Source: Dechloromonas sp. HYN0024 (lineage in GTDB: Bacteria > Pseudomonadota > Gammaproteobacteria > Burkholderiales > Rhodocyclaceae). From it: a stretch of DNA of 64,000 bases. The position numbers and the translations under genes are program-made. A model generated the notes under the pieces. It was not told where the DNA came from. It did not search any database and was given only the letters and a program-made list of their open reading frames with translations. Shown in pieces: positions 17,042 through 24,562 of the stretch (its first letter is position 1; every line of letters begins with the position of its first letter). The stretch lies in NCBI RefSeq assembly GCF_003441615.1, contig NZ_CP031842.1:1878501-1942500 (forward strand), given 5' to 3'.

Positions 17042-18283
17042 ATGAATGCACCACTAAGTCCGGAAATCGCCGGCCTCATAAGTAATCTGACCCTGAAAGA
17101 TCGGATTGACCAGAAAATATTCGATGCTTTGTACGCTCGATCCCTGGTCTACAACACCTGCTGGGAAGATCCAGCTGTAGACCTTCAGGCACTCCACATC
17201 GGCCCCGAAGATACTGTATTGGTCATAACAAGTGCCGGTTGCAACGCGCTTGACTATGCCTTGCAAGGACCGCAAAAAATTCATGCCGTTGATGCGAATC
17301 CTCGCCAAAATGCACTGCTTGAACTAAAGATTGCCGGAATCAGAAAGCTTGATTTCGATGATTTTTTTGCCTTCTTTGGCGAAGGTATTCACCCTGATGC
17401 GCACACTCTCTACCACCAACATCTGCGCACCGAGCTTTCTGAGTTCGCCAAAGATTACTGGGATCGACGCATCAACTGGTTCAATAGCCGACAAGGTAGC
17501 TTTTATTTTCATGGTTTGGCTGGGTTTGTTGCCCGTGGGTTTCGCACATATTTCAAATTGCGCCCCCAGCTGGCTCGTCCGCTCGCCAAATTATTCGCTG
17601 CAAAAAGCCTGGGTTCCCAGCGCAAGATCTACGACAGGTTCATATCCCGCGAACTATGGACGCCCGTCATCAACTGGGTACTAAACCGCCAATTGACCAT
17701 GAGCCTGCTCGGCGTCCCACATCCCCAGCGACGCCTTGTTCAAAGCCAACATCCCGGCGGAGTATCGGGGTTCATTCGCGAAGCGATCGAATATGTCTTT
17801 CGCCATTTGCCGGTCCAAGACAACTATTTTTGGCGTGTCTACCTGACCGGTAGCTACACCCGGGACTGCTGCCCAAGCTACCTAAAGGAAGAAGGATTCA
17901 ACGCGCTCAAAGGTGGACTGGTTGACTGCATCGAAACCCACACCTGTACGGTGACCGAATATCTTGATGCGGGTAATGAGCCCATCAGTCGCTTTGTACT
18001 CCTTGATCACATGGACTGGATGAGTTGCTATTACCCCGAAGCACTGATCGAGGAGTGGGATGCAATACTGAAACGCGCTGCGCCATCTGCCCGCATTCTG
18101 TTTCGCAGCGCCCATGCCAATCCGCCCTTTCTTGACTGGCTCCGCGTCGGACCAGAACGCAGCCGCCTAAGGGATGTAGCCGAGTTTGAGATGGAACTGG
18201 CTGCACGCCTCCAACAGGAAGATCGCGTTCACACCTACGCCGGTTTCACCATAGCCCAATTGAAAACTCATGGCCATTCCTGA
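17042..18283 (+). CDS. btaA: BtaA-type SAM:diacylglycerol 3-amino-3-carboxypropyltransferase
   Basis: This 413-residue protein matches the DUF3419/BtaA family. The N-terminal DQKIFDALYARSLVYNTCWEDP and the SAM-binding region VITSAGCNALDYAL followed by VDANPRQNALLELK are the family hallmarks, as is the late block DHMDWM. BtaA moves the aminocarboxypropyl group of S-adenosylmethionine to diacylglycerol, giving diacylglyceryl-homoserine, the first step to the phosphorus-free betaine lipid DGTS. It acts at the inner membrane. The gene overlaps btaB by 14 bases, which supports the pathway assignment. Regulation by phosphate is known in Rhodobacter and is only hinted at here. Confidence 0.88.
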   Translation: MNAPLSPEIAGLISNLTLKDRIDQKIFDALYARSLVYNTCWEDPAVDLQALHIGPEDTVLVITSAGCNALDYALQGPQKIHAVDANPRQNALLELKIAGIRKLDFDDFFAFFGEGIHPDAHTLYHQHLRTELSEFAKDYWDRRINWFNSRQGSFYFHGLAGFVARGFRTYFKLRPQLARPLAKLFAAKSLGSQRKIYDRFISRELWTPVINWVLNRQLTMSLLGVPHPQRRLVQSQHPGGVSGFIREAIEYVFRHLPVQDNYFWRVYLTGSYTRDCCPSYLKEEGFNALKGGLVDCIETHTCTVTEYLDAGNEPISRFVLLDHMDWMSCYYPEALIEEWDAILKRAAPSARILFRSAHANPPFLDWLRVGPERSRLRDVAEFEMELAARLQQEDRVHTYAGFTIAQLKTHGHS

Positions 18284-18977
18284 GATTTCTGCCGACGCCC
18301 GAACCCTTTGGAGCCTGTTGCGCGGACAGCCGAGAAACGGCTCTCATGCCGACAACCTTGAAGCCTTCTATGCGCCGCAAGCAGAGCGCTACGACGCGTT
18401 TCGCGCCCGCCTCCTGCAAGGCCGTGCCGAGCTGATAGAGCAACTCGATCTACGTCCCGGATATCGCGTCGTTGAACTTGGATGTGGCACCGGCAGCAGC
18501 CTGCAAATGATGGGGAATACTATTCACTCGATTCAGCGTTTCGACATGATCGACCTGTGCCCCGCCTTGCTGGGCGAGGCCAGAAAACGAAGTGCAGGCT
18601 ACCGGACAGTCAATATAGTCGAAGGCGACGCAACAACCTGGCAACCTGAAGGCGCTGTCGACATCGTTTTCATGTCGTATTCGCTGACCATGATGCCGCA
18701 GTGGCGCAACGTAGTTGCCAATGCGTATTCCATGCTTGCTCCCGGGGGGAAATTCGGCATTGTCGATTTTCATCTCCCGAATGCGGGAAGCCGGCTTGGC
18801 AATGCCTTCTGGCAACAATGGTTCGCGCATGATGGCGTGCACCTGTCAGAAAAGCATTTGCCACTACTGCGCAGCACATTCAATGAATGCGCCACCACGG
18901 AATGCCGGGCAAAAATCCCTTATCTACCAGGTCTTCGTGCACCGTATTACCGCTTTATAGGCAAGCGGGGAGCCTAG
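18270..18977 (+). CDS. btaB: BtaB-type SAM-dependent methyltransferase
   Basis: The 235-residue product is a class I methyltransferase: motif I VVELGCGTGSS near residue 66, an acidic strand end IDLCP, and motif IV-like VDIVFMSYSLTMMP near 130. In Rhodobacter, BtaB methylates diacylglyceryl-homoserine three times to give DGTS. Assignment rests mainly on its overlap with btaA; the C-terminal LRAPYYRFIGKR also fits the family. The ATG at 18270 lies inside the btaA 3' end. Confidence 0.82.
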   Translation: MAIPEISADARTLWSLLRGQPRNGSHADNLEAFYAPQAERYDAFRARLLQGRAELIEQLDLRPGYRVVELGCGTGSSLQMMGNTIHSIQRFDMIDLCPALLGEARKRSAGYRTVNIVEGDATTWQPEGAVDIVFMSYSLTMMPQWRNVVANAYSMLAPGGKFGIVDFHLPNAGSRLGNAFWQQWFAHDGVHLSEKHLPLLRSTFNECATTECRAKIPYLPGLRAPYYRFIGKRGA

Positions 18978-19019
18978 TAGCCACGGGACCGCTGCGCATC
19001 GGTTTGCCATCTAGGATGG

Positions 19020-19247
19020 CTAATTGGGTTTGACCAACCGTTCAGAGGCCAATATGCCATTGCCGTGCAGGTAAAGCGCGACCCAGATCAGTGATCCAAG
19101 CGGTAAGATCACGCCAACTCCGAACAAAAATATTTTGGCAGATCGACCGAGAGGAGTACGCGCGGCAAACAAAAAATTGGTCGCCTGCGGCAATTGAACA
19201 AGCCATTTTCTGTACTCGCGGAGCAACTTTGTAGCTTTTTGAATCAT
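19020..19247 (-). CDS. Small membrane protein (75 aa)
   Basis: The ATG at 19247 after CAACAGAG is preferred over a frame start at 19295. A basic amphipathic N-terminal half (KATKLLREYRKWLVQLP) leads to a membrane helix (IFLFGVGVILPLGSLIWVALYL). No known family. It converges on btaB. Confidence 0.45.
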   Translation of the reverse strand: MIQKATKLLREYRKWLVQLPQATNFLFAARTPLGRSAKIFLFGVGVILPLGSLIWVALYLHGNGILASERLVKPN

Positions 19248-19453
19248 CTCTGTTGAGTTGCACGCAAAACTGACCCGGGTCAGATTTCGATGCAATTCAA
19301 CATCATCTCTATGGCCGACCCTCGGAAATCTGAAAATTCGCTGAAAAAACTATGCGAGTAGCTTGATAACGGACGCCCTAACCGAGGCTATACCTTTCTT
19401 GTTAAATGAACGTGATGGGAGCTGGTCAACTACAGCCAAGAAGTTACAGCTTA

Positions 19454-20752
19454 TTAGGATTTTTCTGAAATCCCGATCGGCGTTGCCAGCACTTCATCGA
19501 CTCGATTTTTTTCCATGTCCATGATTTCGAAATGCCAGCCGCTCCAATTGAATGATTCGGTTTTTTTCGGAATCCGGCCAAGATGAACGATAACAAAGCC
19601 ACCGACCGTATGGAAATTACCGAGATCCTCGTCGGGAAGCACCTTGATACCAAGCACCTCTTTCATTTCGTCAATGGCAAGTAATCCATCAAGCAGCCAA
19701 CTGCCATCCCCACGCTGAATAGCAAGTGGTGATTCTGCCGCTCCCGACAGCACATCTCCGACTACGGTGCCCATCAGGTCCGACAAGGTAACCAGCCCCT
19801 CTGTAGCGCCAAATTCGTTCGCGACCAAAGCGGTCTGTGTTTGGTTAGCCTTGAAAAACTCGAGGAGGCCAATCAGGGACAGCGTCCCCGGCACATAGTG
19901 CGGAGGGCTTGGCGAAAGCTTGCCGAAATCCAAGTCCTTCCCATTCAACAGCACTCTGAGCAACTCTCTGCTTTCCACGAAGCCCAAGGCATTGCGAATT
20001 CCTCCCTTGCAGAGAAGGAAGCGCGATACCGCGCGCTCCTGAAGCATCTTCAGGTTCTCTTCGCGGGAAACACTGAGGTCGAGACAGACTATATCGGCTG
20101 CCGGCGTCATGATTCCTGCGACTCGACGATTGTCGAGCCGAAAGACATTGCCGAGAATTTCACTCTCGGTCTGATCAAGGTTTCCCTGTTTACGCCCAGC
20201 CTCGATAAGAAAGCGAATTTCATCGGTAGCAGTTGCATCCGCCGACCCTTTGTTGGGGAAAAAACCGAGAATCCAATCGGACGTTTTCGAAACGATGAAA
20301 ACCAGCGGATGAGCCAGTCGAAGAAGAAAGGTAATGAGACCCGCCAATGCTTCTGCGATCACCTCCGGGTGTGAAAGCGCGAGGCGTTTGGGGATGACCT
20401 CACCAAACACAATGGAGAAAAAGGTGATGATCGTAACAACAATGGATATCGCCAGCGCATAGGCCGCAGCTTGCCCCATAGGCTGGAAGGCAACAAGCCA
20501 GTCCTGCAAACGAGGAACCCATAATGCTTCTCCATAGATTCCGGACAGCATTGCCAAGGCAGTAATTCCAAGTTGGGTGGTTGCTAGAAGTCTGCTGGCA
20601 TGCTGGCGAAATCCAAGAACGGCTGCAGCGGCAGCGGAACCTCGCTCTACGCGCATCGCCAGATGGGAATTTCGGCTTGCACCAACAGCCATCTCAGCCA
20701 TTGCCAAGACACCACAAGCAAAAATGAGAACAATCAAAATCCAAATTTCCAT
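19454..20752 (-). CDS. CNNM/CorC-type membrane protein (DUF21, CBS pair, CorC_HlyC)
   Basis: The 432-residue product has the full architecture of the hemolysin-like HlyC/CorC family. A DUF21 transmembrane domain spans residues 1-185, with membrane helices and the conserved FGEVIPKRLAL. A CBS pair follows at about 205-330 (IMTPAADIVCLDLSVSREE and ANEFGATEGLVTLSDLMG), then a CorC_HlyC domain at about 345-425 (DGSWLLDGLLAIDEM, VGGFVIVHLGRIPKK). Family members take part in magnesium or other divalent cation export, and the CBS pair binds Mg-ATP. It is monocistronic here. Confidence 0.88.
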   Translation of the reverse strand: MEIWILIVLIFACGVLAMAEMAVGASRNSHLAMRVERGSAAAAAVLGFRQHASRLLATTQLGITALAMLSGIYGEALWVPRLQDWLVAFQPMGQAAAYALAISIVVTIITFFSIVFGEVIPKRLALSHPEVIAEALAGLITFLLRLAHPLVFIVSKTSDWILGFFPNKGSADATATDEIRFLIEAGRKQGNLDQTESEILGNVFRLDNRRVAGIMTPAADIVCLDLSVSREENLKMLQERAVSRFLLCKGGIRNALGFVESRELLRVLLNGKDLDFGKLSPSPPHYVPGTLSLIGLLEFFKANQTQTALVANEFGATEGLVTLSDLMGTVVGDVLSGAAESPLAIQRGDGSWLLDGLLAIDEMKEVLGIKVLPDEDLGNFHTVGGFVIVHLGRIPKKTESFNWSGWHFEIMDMEKNRVDEVLATPIGISEKS

Positions 20753-20953
20753 TTCTTACTCCTTTCGCCCTGCAAAAACCAAAAAACTGAACATTGCGGT
20801 TAAGCAAGAAGTTTTTTTATCTGAGCTGATGAGAAAAGACCAAAAATGAATAAATGTATCGGTAATTTCAAGCCATCGTTTACCGTCAAAATTTGAAGAT
20901 CGCAACGTCGATACAATCAATTTCTGTCACACCTCAGTATGGTTGTGATGAGC

Positions 20954-21235
20954 TTAATAGCAGCGATGGTGCTTGGGATAATTGGCAGTGTGTACCATTT
21001 TCAAATTAAGCAGAATGAGTTTCATGAGAACTGTAAATAACAAGCCCAACTCCAGGGCAGCGAGAGCAGATTTCATATTTGCAAACACAAAAATCCCCCC
21101 GCAAACACTCAGATAGAGGCTCATTGTTGCGGCAACGCGCATGTAATGATTTTGGCTGCCAACTAACTGTGGAACTAGGAACCAACTTGCCGCCAAAGTC
21201 GCACCAATAGCAAAAAATAGTAGATTTTGAGTCAC
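20954..21235 (-). CDS. Small three-helix membrane protein (93 aa)
   Basis: GTG at 21235 follows AAGGA at proper spacing, which supports this start. Hydrophobic segments at residues 4-24, 35-55 and 60-77 predict three membrane spans; the tail is His-rich (KHHRCY). No known family. Confidence 0.5.
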   Translation of the reverse strand: MTQNLLFFAIGATLAASWFLVPQLVGSQNHYMRVAATMSLYLSVCGGIFVFANMKSALAALELGLLFTVLMKLILLNLKMVHTANYPKHHRCY

Positions 21236-21614
21236 AGCGTAGTCCTTGCTTATACAGAAGGTACAGAAGAAGACTAGCAGTCAATTCCAATAAACTATAT
21301 AAATCGTTTGTGAATTTTTTATGACGTATAAAATTTATTGTGCTAGGGGCGATTTTTCAAAAACGACGGATAACCTCCCGCCTTAACCACTTTAAAAATT
21401 GGATACGAACATTTTTTCTCTGAGGCAAGGTAGCTTAGTTGGTGGCCGCAGGAATTAATGATCTATAGAGTTACCCACAAAAGATGTGGATAACTCTGGG
21501 GGTATCCTGTTGAAACCACGTGAAAATCGGCAATGTAGTAGGCTACCTTTAATGGTGCCCAAAGCATGAGCAGTATATTTCAGACGTATTTCAGTAGTCT
21601 TTGGCAGGCAAATG
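21236..21614. other. Intergenic region with DnaA-box-like hairpin
   Basis: AT-rich sequence without a gene. Its main structure is the inverted pair of DnaA-box-like nonamers at 21467-21497, listed separately. Confidence 0.4.
21467..21497. repeat. Inverted repeat of two DnaA-box-like sequences
   Basis: The arms AGAGTTACCCACA (21467-21479) and TGTGGATAACTCT (21485-21497) pair at 12 of 13 positions around a 5-base loop. The right arm contains TGTGGATAA, the exact complement of the consensus DnaA box TTATCCACA; the left has TTACCCACA, one change away. It could be a protein-binding dyad or a structured RNA end. Confidence 0.5.
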
Positions 21615-21983
21615 TCAGACCGGTGCCACCAGCAACTTGTTAGTTGCCCGAAGTCGCTCCGCCATCAGGCGCATAACCTGAATGGCAAAATAGGGCGTTT
21701 GTTGGACCAGAAACTGGAACCGTTTTTCATCGATGGCGACAAACTCACAATCCGTCTTGGCAATCACGCTCGCAGAATGTGGCCCTGGCGATACCAAGCC
21801 CATCTCGCCCACGATGCTGCCATGTCCAAGCGTTTCGACGCGCTGATTCTGAACAAAAACCTCAGCGTTCCCGGTTTCAAGGACGTACATCTGATTCCCA
21901 AGATCGCCCTCTCGAAAGAGTGGCTGTCCTGCCTGAATCGTGATTTTTGTGGTGTTGTGAGAAAAGATTTCAATGGGGATCAT
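21615..21983 (-). CDS. Cyclic nucleotide-binding domain protein (122 aa)
   Basis: AGGAGAC lies nine bases before the ATG. The whole protein is one cNMP-binding fold of the CRP type: LFREGDLGNQMYVLETGNAEVF forms the first beta hairpins, GHGSIVGEMGLVSPGPHSASVIA is the phosphate-binding cassette with the conserved GE, and C-terminal helices follow. There is no DNA-binding domain, so it is a stand-alone sensor that would act through a partner. It is followed on the same strand side by the ParA-like gene (upstream, 52 bp), possibly one transcript. Confidence 0.83.
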   Translation of the reverse strand: MIPIEIFSHNTTKITIQAGQPLFREGDLGNQMYVLETGNAEVFVQNQRVETLGHGSIVGEMGLVSPGPHSASVIAKTDCEFVAIDEKRFQFLVQQTPYFAIQVMRLMAERLRATNKLLVAPV

Positions 21984-22035
21984 GGCTGTTTGTCTCCTAA
22001 GTAATTCTTTGAGAAAATCCTATCAAATCTGACAC

Positions 22036-22662
22036 TCAGTGGCGCCTAATCAGCCAATTCAACAACGGACGCCATTGGGTGTCTATGGCCACGGAATTAG
22101 CATCTTTGTCAAAAAGCGTCACCCCAGTATCGGCCGCCTGCAGGTAGCGTTGAGACTGTGCGATGCATGTAACGACTGGCAGATCAAACTCTTTCAGGAA
22201 TTCCAGCAGTTGGCCGTAAGCATGGGTACGCACATCGACGCGCATGCCGACGATGCCAATATCTACTCGTTCCTTGCGCACAGCTTTGGTTGCAGCCAGT
22301 TCCTCAAAGAACTCGCGGGTGGCCAGCATATCGAAACGAGAAGAGGAAACAGGAACGACGACCTTGTCTACCGAATTCAATGCCTCTTTCAACCGCTTCC
22401 CGTGCAATCCGGCTGGTGTATCGAGAATGGCGAAGTTGCAGTTTTTGGGTGGCAGCAGGACTTCATCTTCGGAAATTTCCCAGTGGCGAATAGGCGCCAG
22501 ATTACTGGGCCGGGCGTCCAGCCAATGCCGGCTTGATTGCTGCCGGTCAAGGTCGCCCAAATAAACAATCTCATCATGCTGAGCAAACCAGCTTGCCATA
22601 TGAATTGCCAGGGTCGATTTGCCACACCCTCCTTTGGGGTTGGCCACCATAAATTTGCGCAT
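22036..22662 (-). CDS. ParA/ParF-family partition-type ATPase (208 aa)
   Basis: The deviant Walker A KGGCGKST lies at residues 10-17, Walker A' GDLDRQQSS near 38 and Walker B-like FAILDTPAG near 81. At 208 residues and with no N-terminal helix-turn-helix it is the size of ParF (type Ib partition), not chromosomal ParA/Soj. ATP-dependent dimers of this group bind DNA non-specifically and move plasmids or protein clusters. The divergent gene at 22740 encodes a likely ribbon-helix-helix partner, as ParG is for ParF. An inverted repeat lies between them. Confidence 0.85.
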   Translation of the reverse strand: MRKFMVANPKGGCGKSTLAIHMASWFAQHDEIVYLGDLDRQQSSRHWLDARPSNLAPIRHWEISEDEVLLPPKNCNFAILDTPAGLHGKRLKEALNSVDKVVVPVSSSRFDMLATREFFEELAATKAVRKERVDIGIVGMRVDVRTHAYGQLLEFLKEFDLPVVTCIAQSQRYLQAADTGVTLFDKDANSVAIDTQWRPLLNWLIRRH

Positions 22663-22687
22663 CTAAATTGCTTAACGTCCATTTAGT

Positions 22688-22713
22688 GTATAAAGTGTTT
22701 ATATAGTTTATAC
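22688..22713. promoter_or_regulatory. Operator-like repeats in the divergent ParA/RHH promoter
   Basis: GTATAAA (22688-22694) is inverted as TTTATAC (22707-22713), and GTTTATA recurs directly at 22697 and 22706. Ribbon-helix-helix partition proteins usually repress their own promoter through such short repeats, so this is a candidate site for the protein encoded at 22740. Confidence 0.4.
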
Positions 22714-22739
22714 CTTTAACACCGACTCAGGAGAGCAAA

Positions 22740-23288
22740 ATGAGCAAAGAAGCTGCAACACAGCCCAAGAAGGACGAAGTCAAAGCATCCGAAGTGGCAG
22801 CGCCGGTCGCCGAAAAGAACGTAACCGTTACGACTGAAGCCACGCCTCCACAACCCAATAAGCATGTTGCCACTTCTGCCGCGGTAGAGGAAATCGCTGC
22901 CAAACCCAAGGCTGAAAAAAAGGCTGTCACTGCAAAGGTGGTCAAGCATACAGCGGCTGAAAAGCCAACTCTGGCACCTAAGGCACCGGTCAAACGAGTG
23001 AAGAAGGGCCCAGCCGCAGCTAAAGAAAAAGTTGCCGCAGCACCGAAAATCGAGAAAGCAAGCAAGGTCAAGAAACCCAAACTGGTTCGAGACAGCTTTA
23101 CCATTCCGGAAAGCGACTACACGCTGTTTGCAACCCTCAAGCAGCGTGCCCTGGCCGCAGGCGTTGAGGTAAAAAAAAGTGAAATATTGCGCGTTGCTCT
23201 GGTAGCGTTAGCCAAGCTTGATGATACTGAACTCGTCAAGGCAATTGGCCTGCTTGAACGCATCAAAACGGGCCGTCCAAAGAAATAG
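22740..23288 (+). CDS. Lys/Ala-rich protein with C-terminal ribbon-helix-helix
   Basis: GGAGAG precedes the ATG. Residues 1-115 are a low-complexity Lys-, Ala-, Pro- and Val-rich tail like histone H1 or AlgP/PAKKA proteins. The last 65 residues read as a ribbon-helix-helix: strand VRDSFTIPESDY, helix TLFATLKQRALAAG, then KKSEILRVALVALAKL, a typical CopG/ParG helix 2. The tail could bind DNA non-specifically and the RHH specific sites. The divergent ParF-like gene suggests a centromere-binding partner. The role in partition is inference. Confidence 0.7.
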   Translation: MSKEAATQPKKDEVKASEVAAPVAEKNVTVTTEATPPQPNKHVATSAAVEEIAAKPKAEKKAVTAKVVKHTAAEKPTLAPKAPVKRVKKGPAAAKEKVAAAPKIEKASKVKKPKLVRDSFTIPESDYTLFATLKQRALAAGVEVKKSEILRVALVALAKLDDTELVKAIGLLERIKTGRPKK

Positions 23289-23299
23289 ACTGAACACAT

Positions 23300-23336
23300 A
23301 AACGGGGATGATTTCCTGATATAGGCAGCCCCGTTT
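23300..23336 (+). terminator. Hairpin after the RHH gene
   Basis: AAACGGGG (23300-23307) pairs with CCCCGTTT (23329-23336) around a 21-base loop, just after the stop at 23288. The tail is not a clean T run, so termination strength is uncertain. Confidence 0.4.
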
Positions 23337-23680
23337 AATACCAATAGTGTTCAAACTTACAACCGCACATTTCGCACCAGAGGCAACAACCTGGTAAAGC
23401 ATAAGTTTCGCAGGATTTTCTCGGCAATTAGGCTGAGGTGAGCCATCGCCAGCACCCGAAAAACAACGGAATCCGTGGCGCTGGGAACCTTGGAAGGCAG
23501 TCTTGACTGAACTATCACAGACTACTTGAACCGACTAGAAACATGCTAAACGATTCCCCCAAGGCAAACCATTATAGGAAATTCACCAATCAGGCTACTG
23601 TCGTGGCCTGACTTAAGCCCGCCCAAAAAAAGCTGAGCATCTCGCCTCCATCAGGGACGCCACCGACTTCCCCCTGCTCA
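23337..23680. other. Intergenic region, nothing recognised
   Basis: No gene, tRNA or clear repeat was seen. Minus-strand frames running in from 23826 have no family pattern. Confidence 0.35.
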
Positions 23681-24010
23681 CTAACCTCCAATCGCACCTT
23701 TTCTTGGGCGCCCACGACCCCGTCGAATTGGCTCTTTCGAAACTGCCTTATCAGATGCTGCTTCGAGAGCAATTGGAAGCGGGCCAGCAATTTGGTTGGC
23801 CATTTCAATGGCTGCCAGAACCTCATTTACCCTGCAAAATGGCTTGCCAATCCCTATCCGACGGATCGGAAACGGAAAATCGTATTTTCCGCATAGAGCA
23901 AGTGCCACAATGTTCTGTGCAGTCTTGCGAGTGCACCCTTGGAGAGCCATAAAAGCATCGACTGGCCTAACGACGATTGCATTTTTAAAGTGATCTTTCC
24001 AGTCCATCAT
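23681..24010 (-). CDS. Small HTH/AlpA-like protein with AT-hook tail (109 aa)
   Basis: The ATG at 24010 (or 24007) gives MMDWKDHF; a longer frame from 24094 adds a segment without support. Residues ~18-75 (VDAFMALQGCTRKTAQNIV, PFPIRRIGIGKPFCRVNEVLAAI) look like an AlpA/excisionase-type winged helix in which KPFCRV resembles the wing seen in plasmid and phage regulators. The tail RRGRGRPRKGA contains an AT-hook (GRPRK), which binds the minor groove of AT-rich DNA. The 10-bp repeat array lies upstream of it. Confidence 0.55.
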   Translation of the reverse strand: MMDWKDHFKNAIVVRPVDAFMALQGCTRKTAQNIVALALCGKYDFPFPIRRIGIGKPFCRVNEVLAAIEMANQIAGPLPIALEAASDKAVSKEPIRRGRGRPRKGAIGG

Positions 24011-24144
24011 CACGCCCAAACGAAGTTCAAAGTGGCTATATTTTGGACGCCATAAAATGTAATGTCGCTTTCCTAAGATAACGAAAATCGCCACCTAAAT
24101 ATGGTTTCGACTTCATGAACTATCGTTCAACGATAAGCAGGCAA

Positions 24145-24220
24145 GGGGACAATTTGGGGACGGGAAATTCGGGAAATATCAGGAAAAGGCAGGAAAATCC
24201 GGGACAATTCGGTGACACTG
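24145..24220. repeat. Tandem array with 10-bp period (iteron-like)
   Basis: From 24171 the sequence runs in exact 10-base steps: GGGAAATATC, AGGAAAAGGC, AGGAAAATCC, GGGACAATTC and GGTGACACTG. A 9-base copy GGGAAATTC (24162) and looser GGGGAC copies (24145, 24156) come before. The consensus is about RGGAMAATYC. One-turn spacing puts each unit on the same DNA face, as in iterons or partition centromeres. It lies between the AT-hook gene and tRNA-His. Confidence 0.5.
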
Positions 24221-24276
24221 CCGATGCAAAAACTCTAAAAATTCATCAAAACATGAATCTGATTGCCCAAAACGAA

Positions 24277-24315
24277 AAAGCCCGAAATCATTGTTACACA
24301 ACGATTTCGGGCTTT
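24277..24315 (-). terminator. Rho-independent terminator of tRNA-His
   Basis: AAAGCCCGAAATC (24277-24289) pairs with GATTTCGGGCTTT (24303-24315). On the minus strand the stem is followed by a TTTTTCG tail, right after the tRNA-His 3' end. Confidence 0.8.
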
Positions 24316-24321
24316 AAATTC

Positions 24322-24398
24322 TGGGGCGACTGATGGGGCTCGAACCCACGACAACCGGAATCACAATCCGGGACTCTACCAACTGAGCTACAGCCGCC
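24322..24398 (-). tRNA. tRNA-His (anticodon GTG)
   Basis: Read on the minus strand, the gene starts GGCGGCTGTAGCTCAGTTGG and has the anticodon loop TTGTGAT, giving anticodon GTG. It has the T arm GTGGGTTCGAGCCCC and an encoded CCA end (24322-24324). The extra 5' G (G-1) opposite C73, the identity element of tRNA-His, is present at 24398. The acceptor stem has one G-T wobble. The 3' end faces the accessory region. Confidence 0.95.
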
Positions 24399-24562
24399 GC
24401 TGAAGAAGCCGCGCATTGTACGAAGTTCCTTTGCCGCTGTCTACAGGTAATACGTTGAATTCTGCAATGACAGCTGCCGCTGGGTTGAAGCATCCAGCAG
24501 CGGGCCTGCCGTGATATTATTATCCGCTTTATTTTTCGGCTCCGAAGTCACAAGGAACTCTC

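Noticed and set aside
22740..23090. Lys/Ala repeats considered as a tandem DNA repeat or CRISPR-like array
   Set aside because: The repetition is low-complexity amino-acid bias without regular DNA units or spacers.
24115..24333. 72-codon plus-strand frame through the 10-bp repeats
   Set aside because: It runs over the repeat array and the tRNA-His terminator, and no Shine-Dalgarno is seen; the repeat structure explains the openness.
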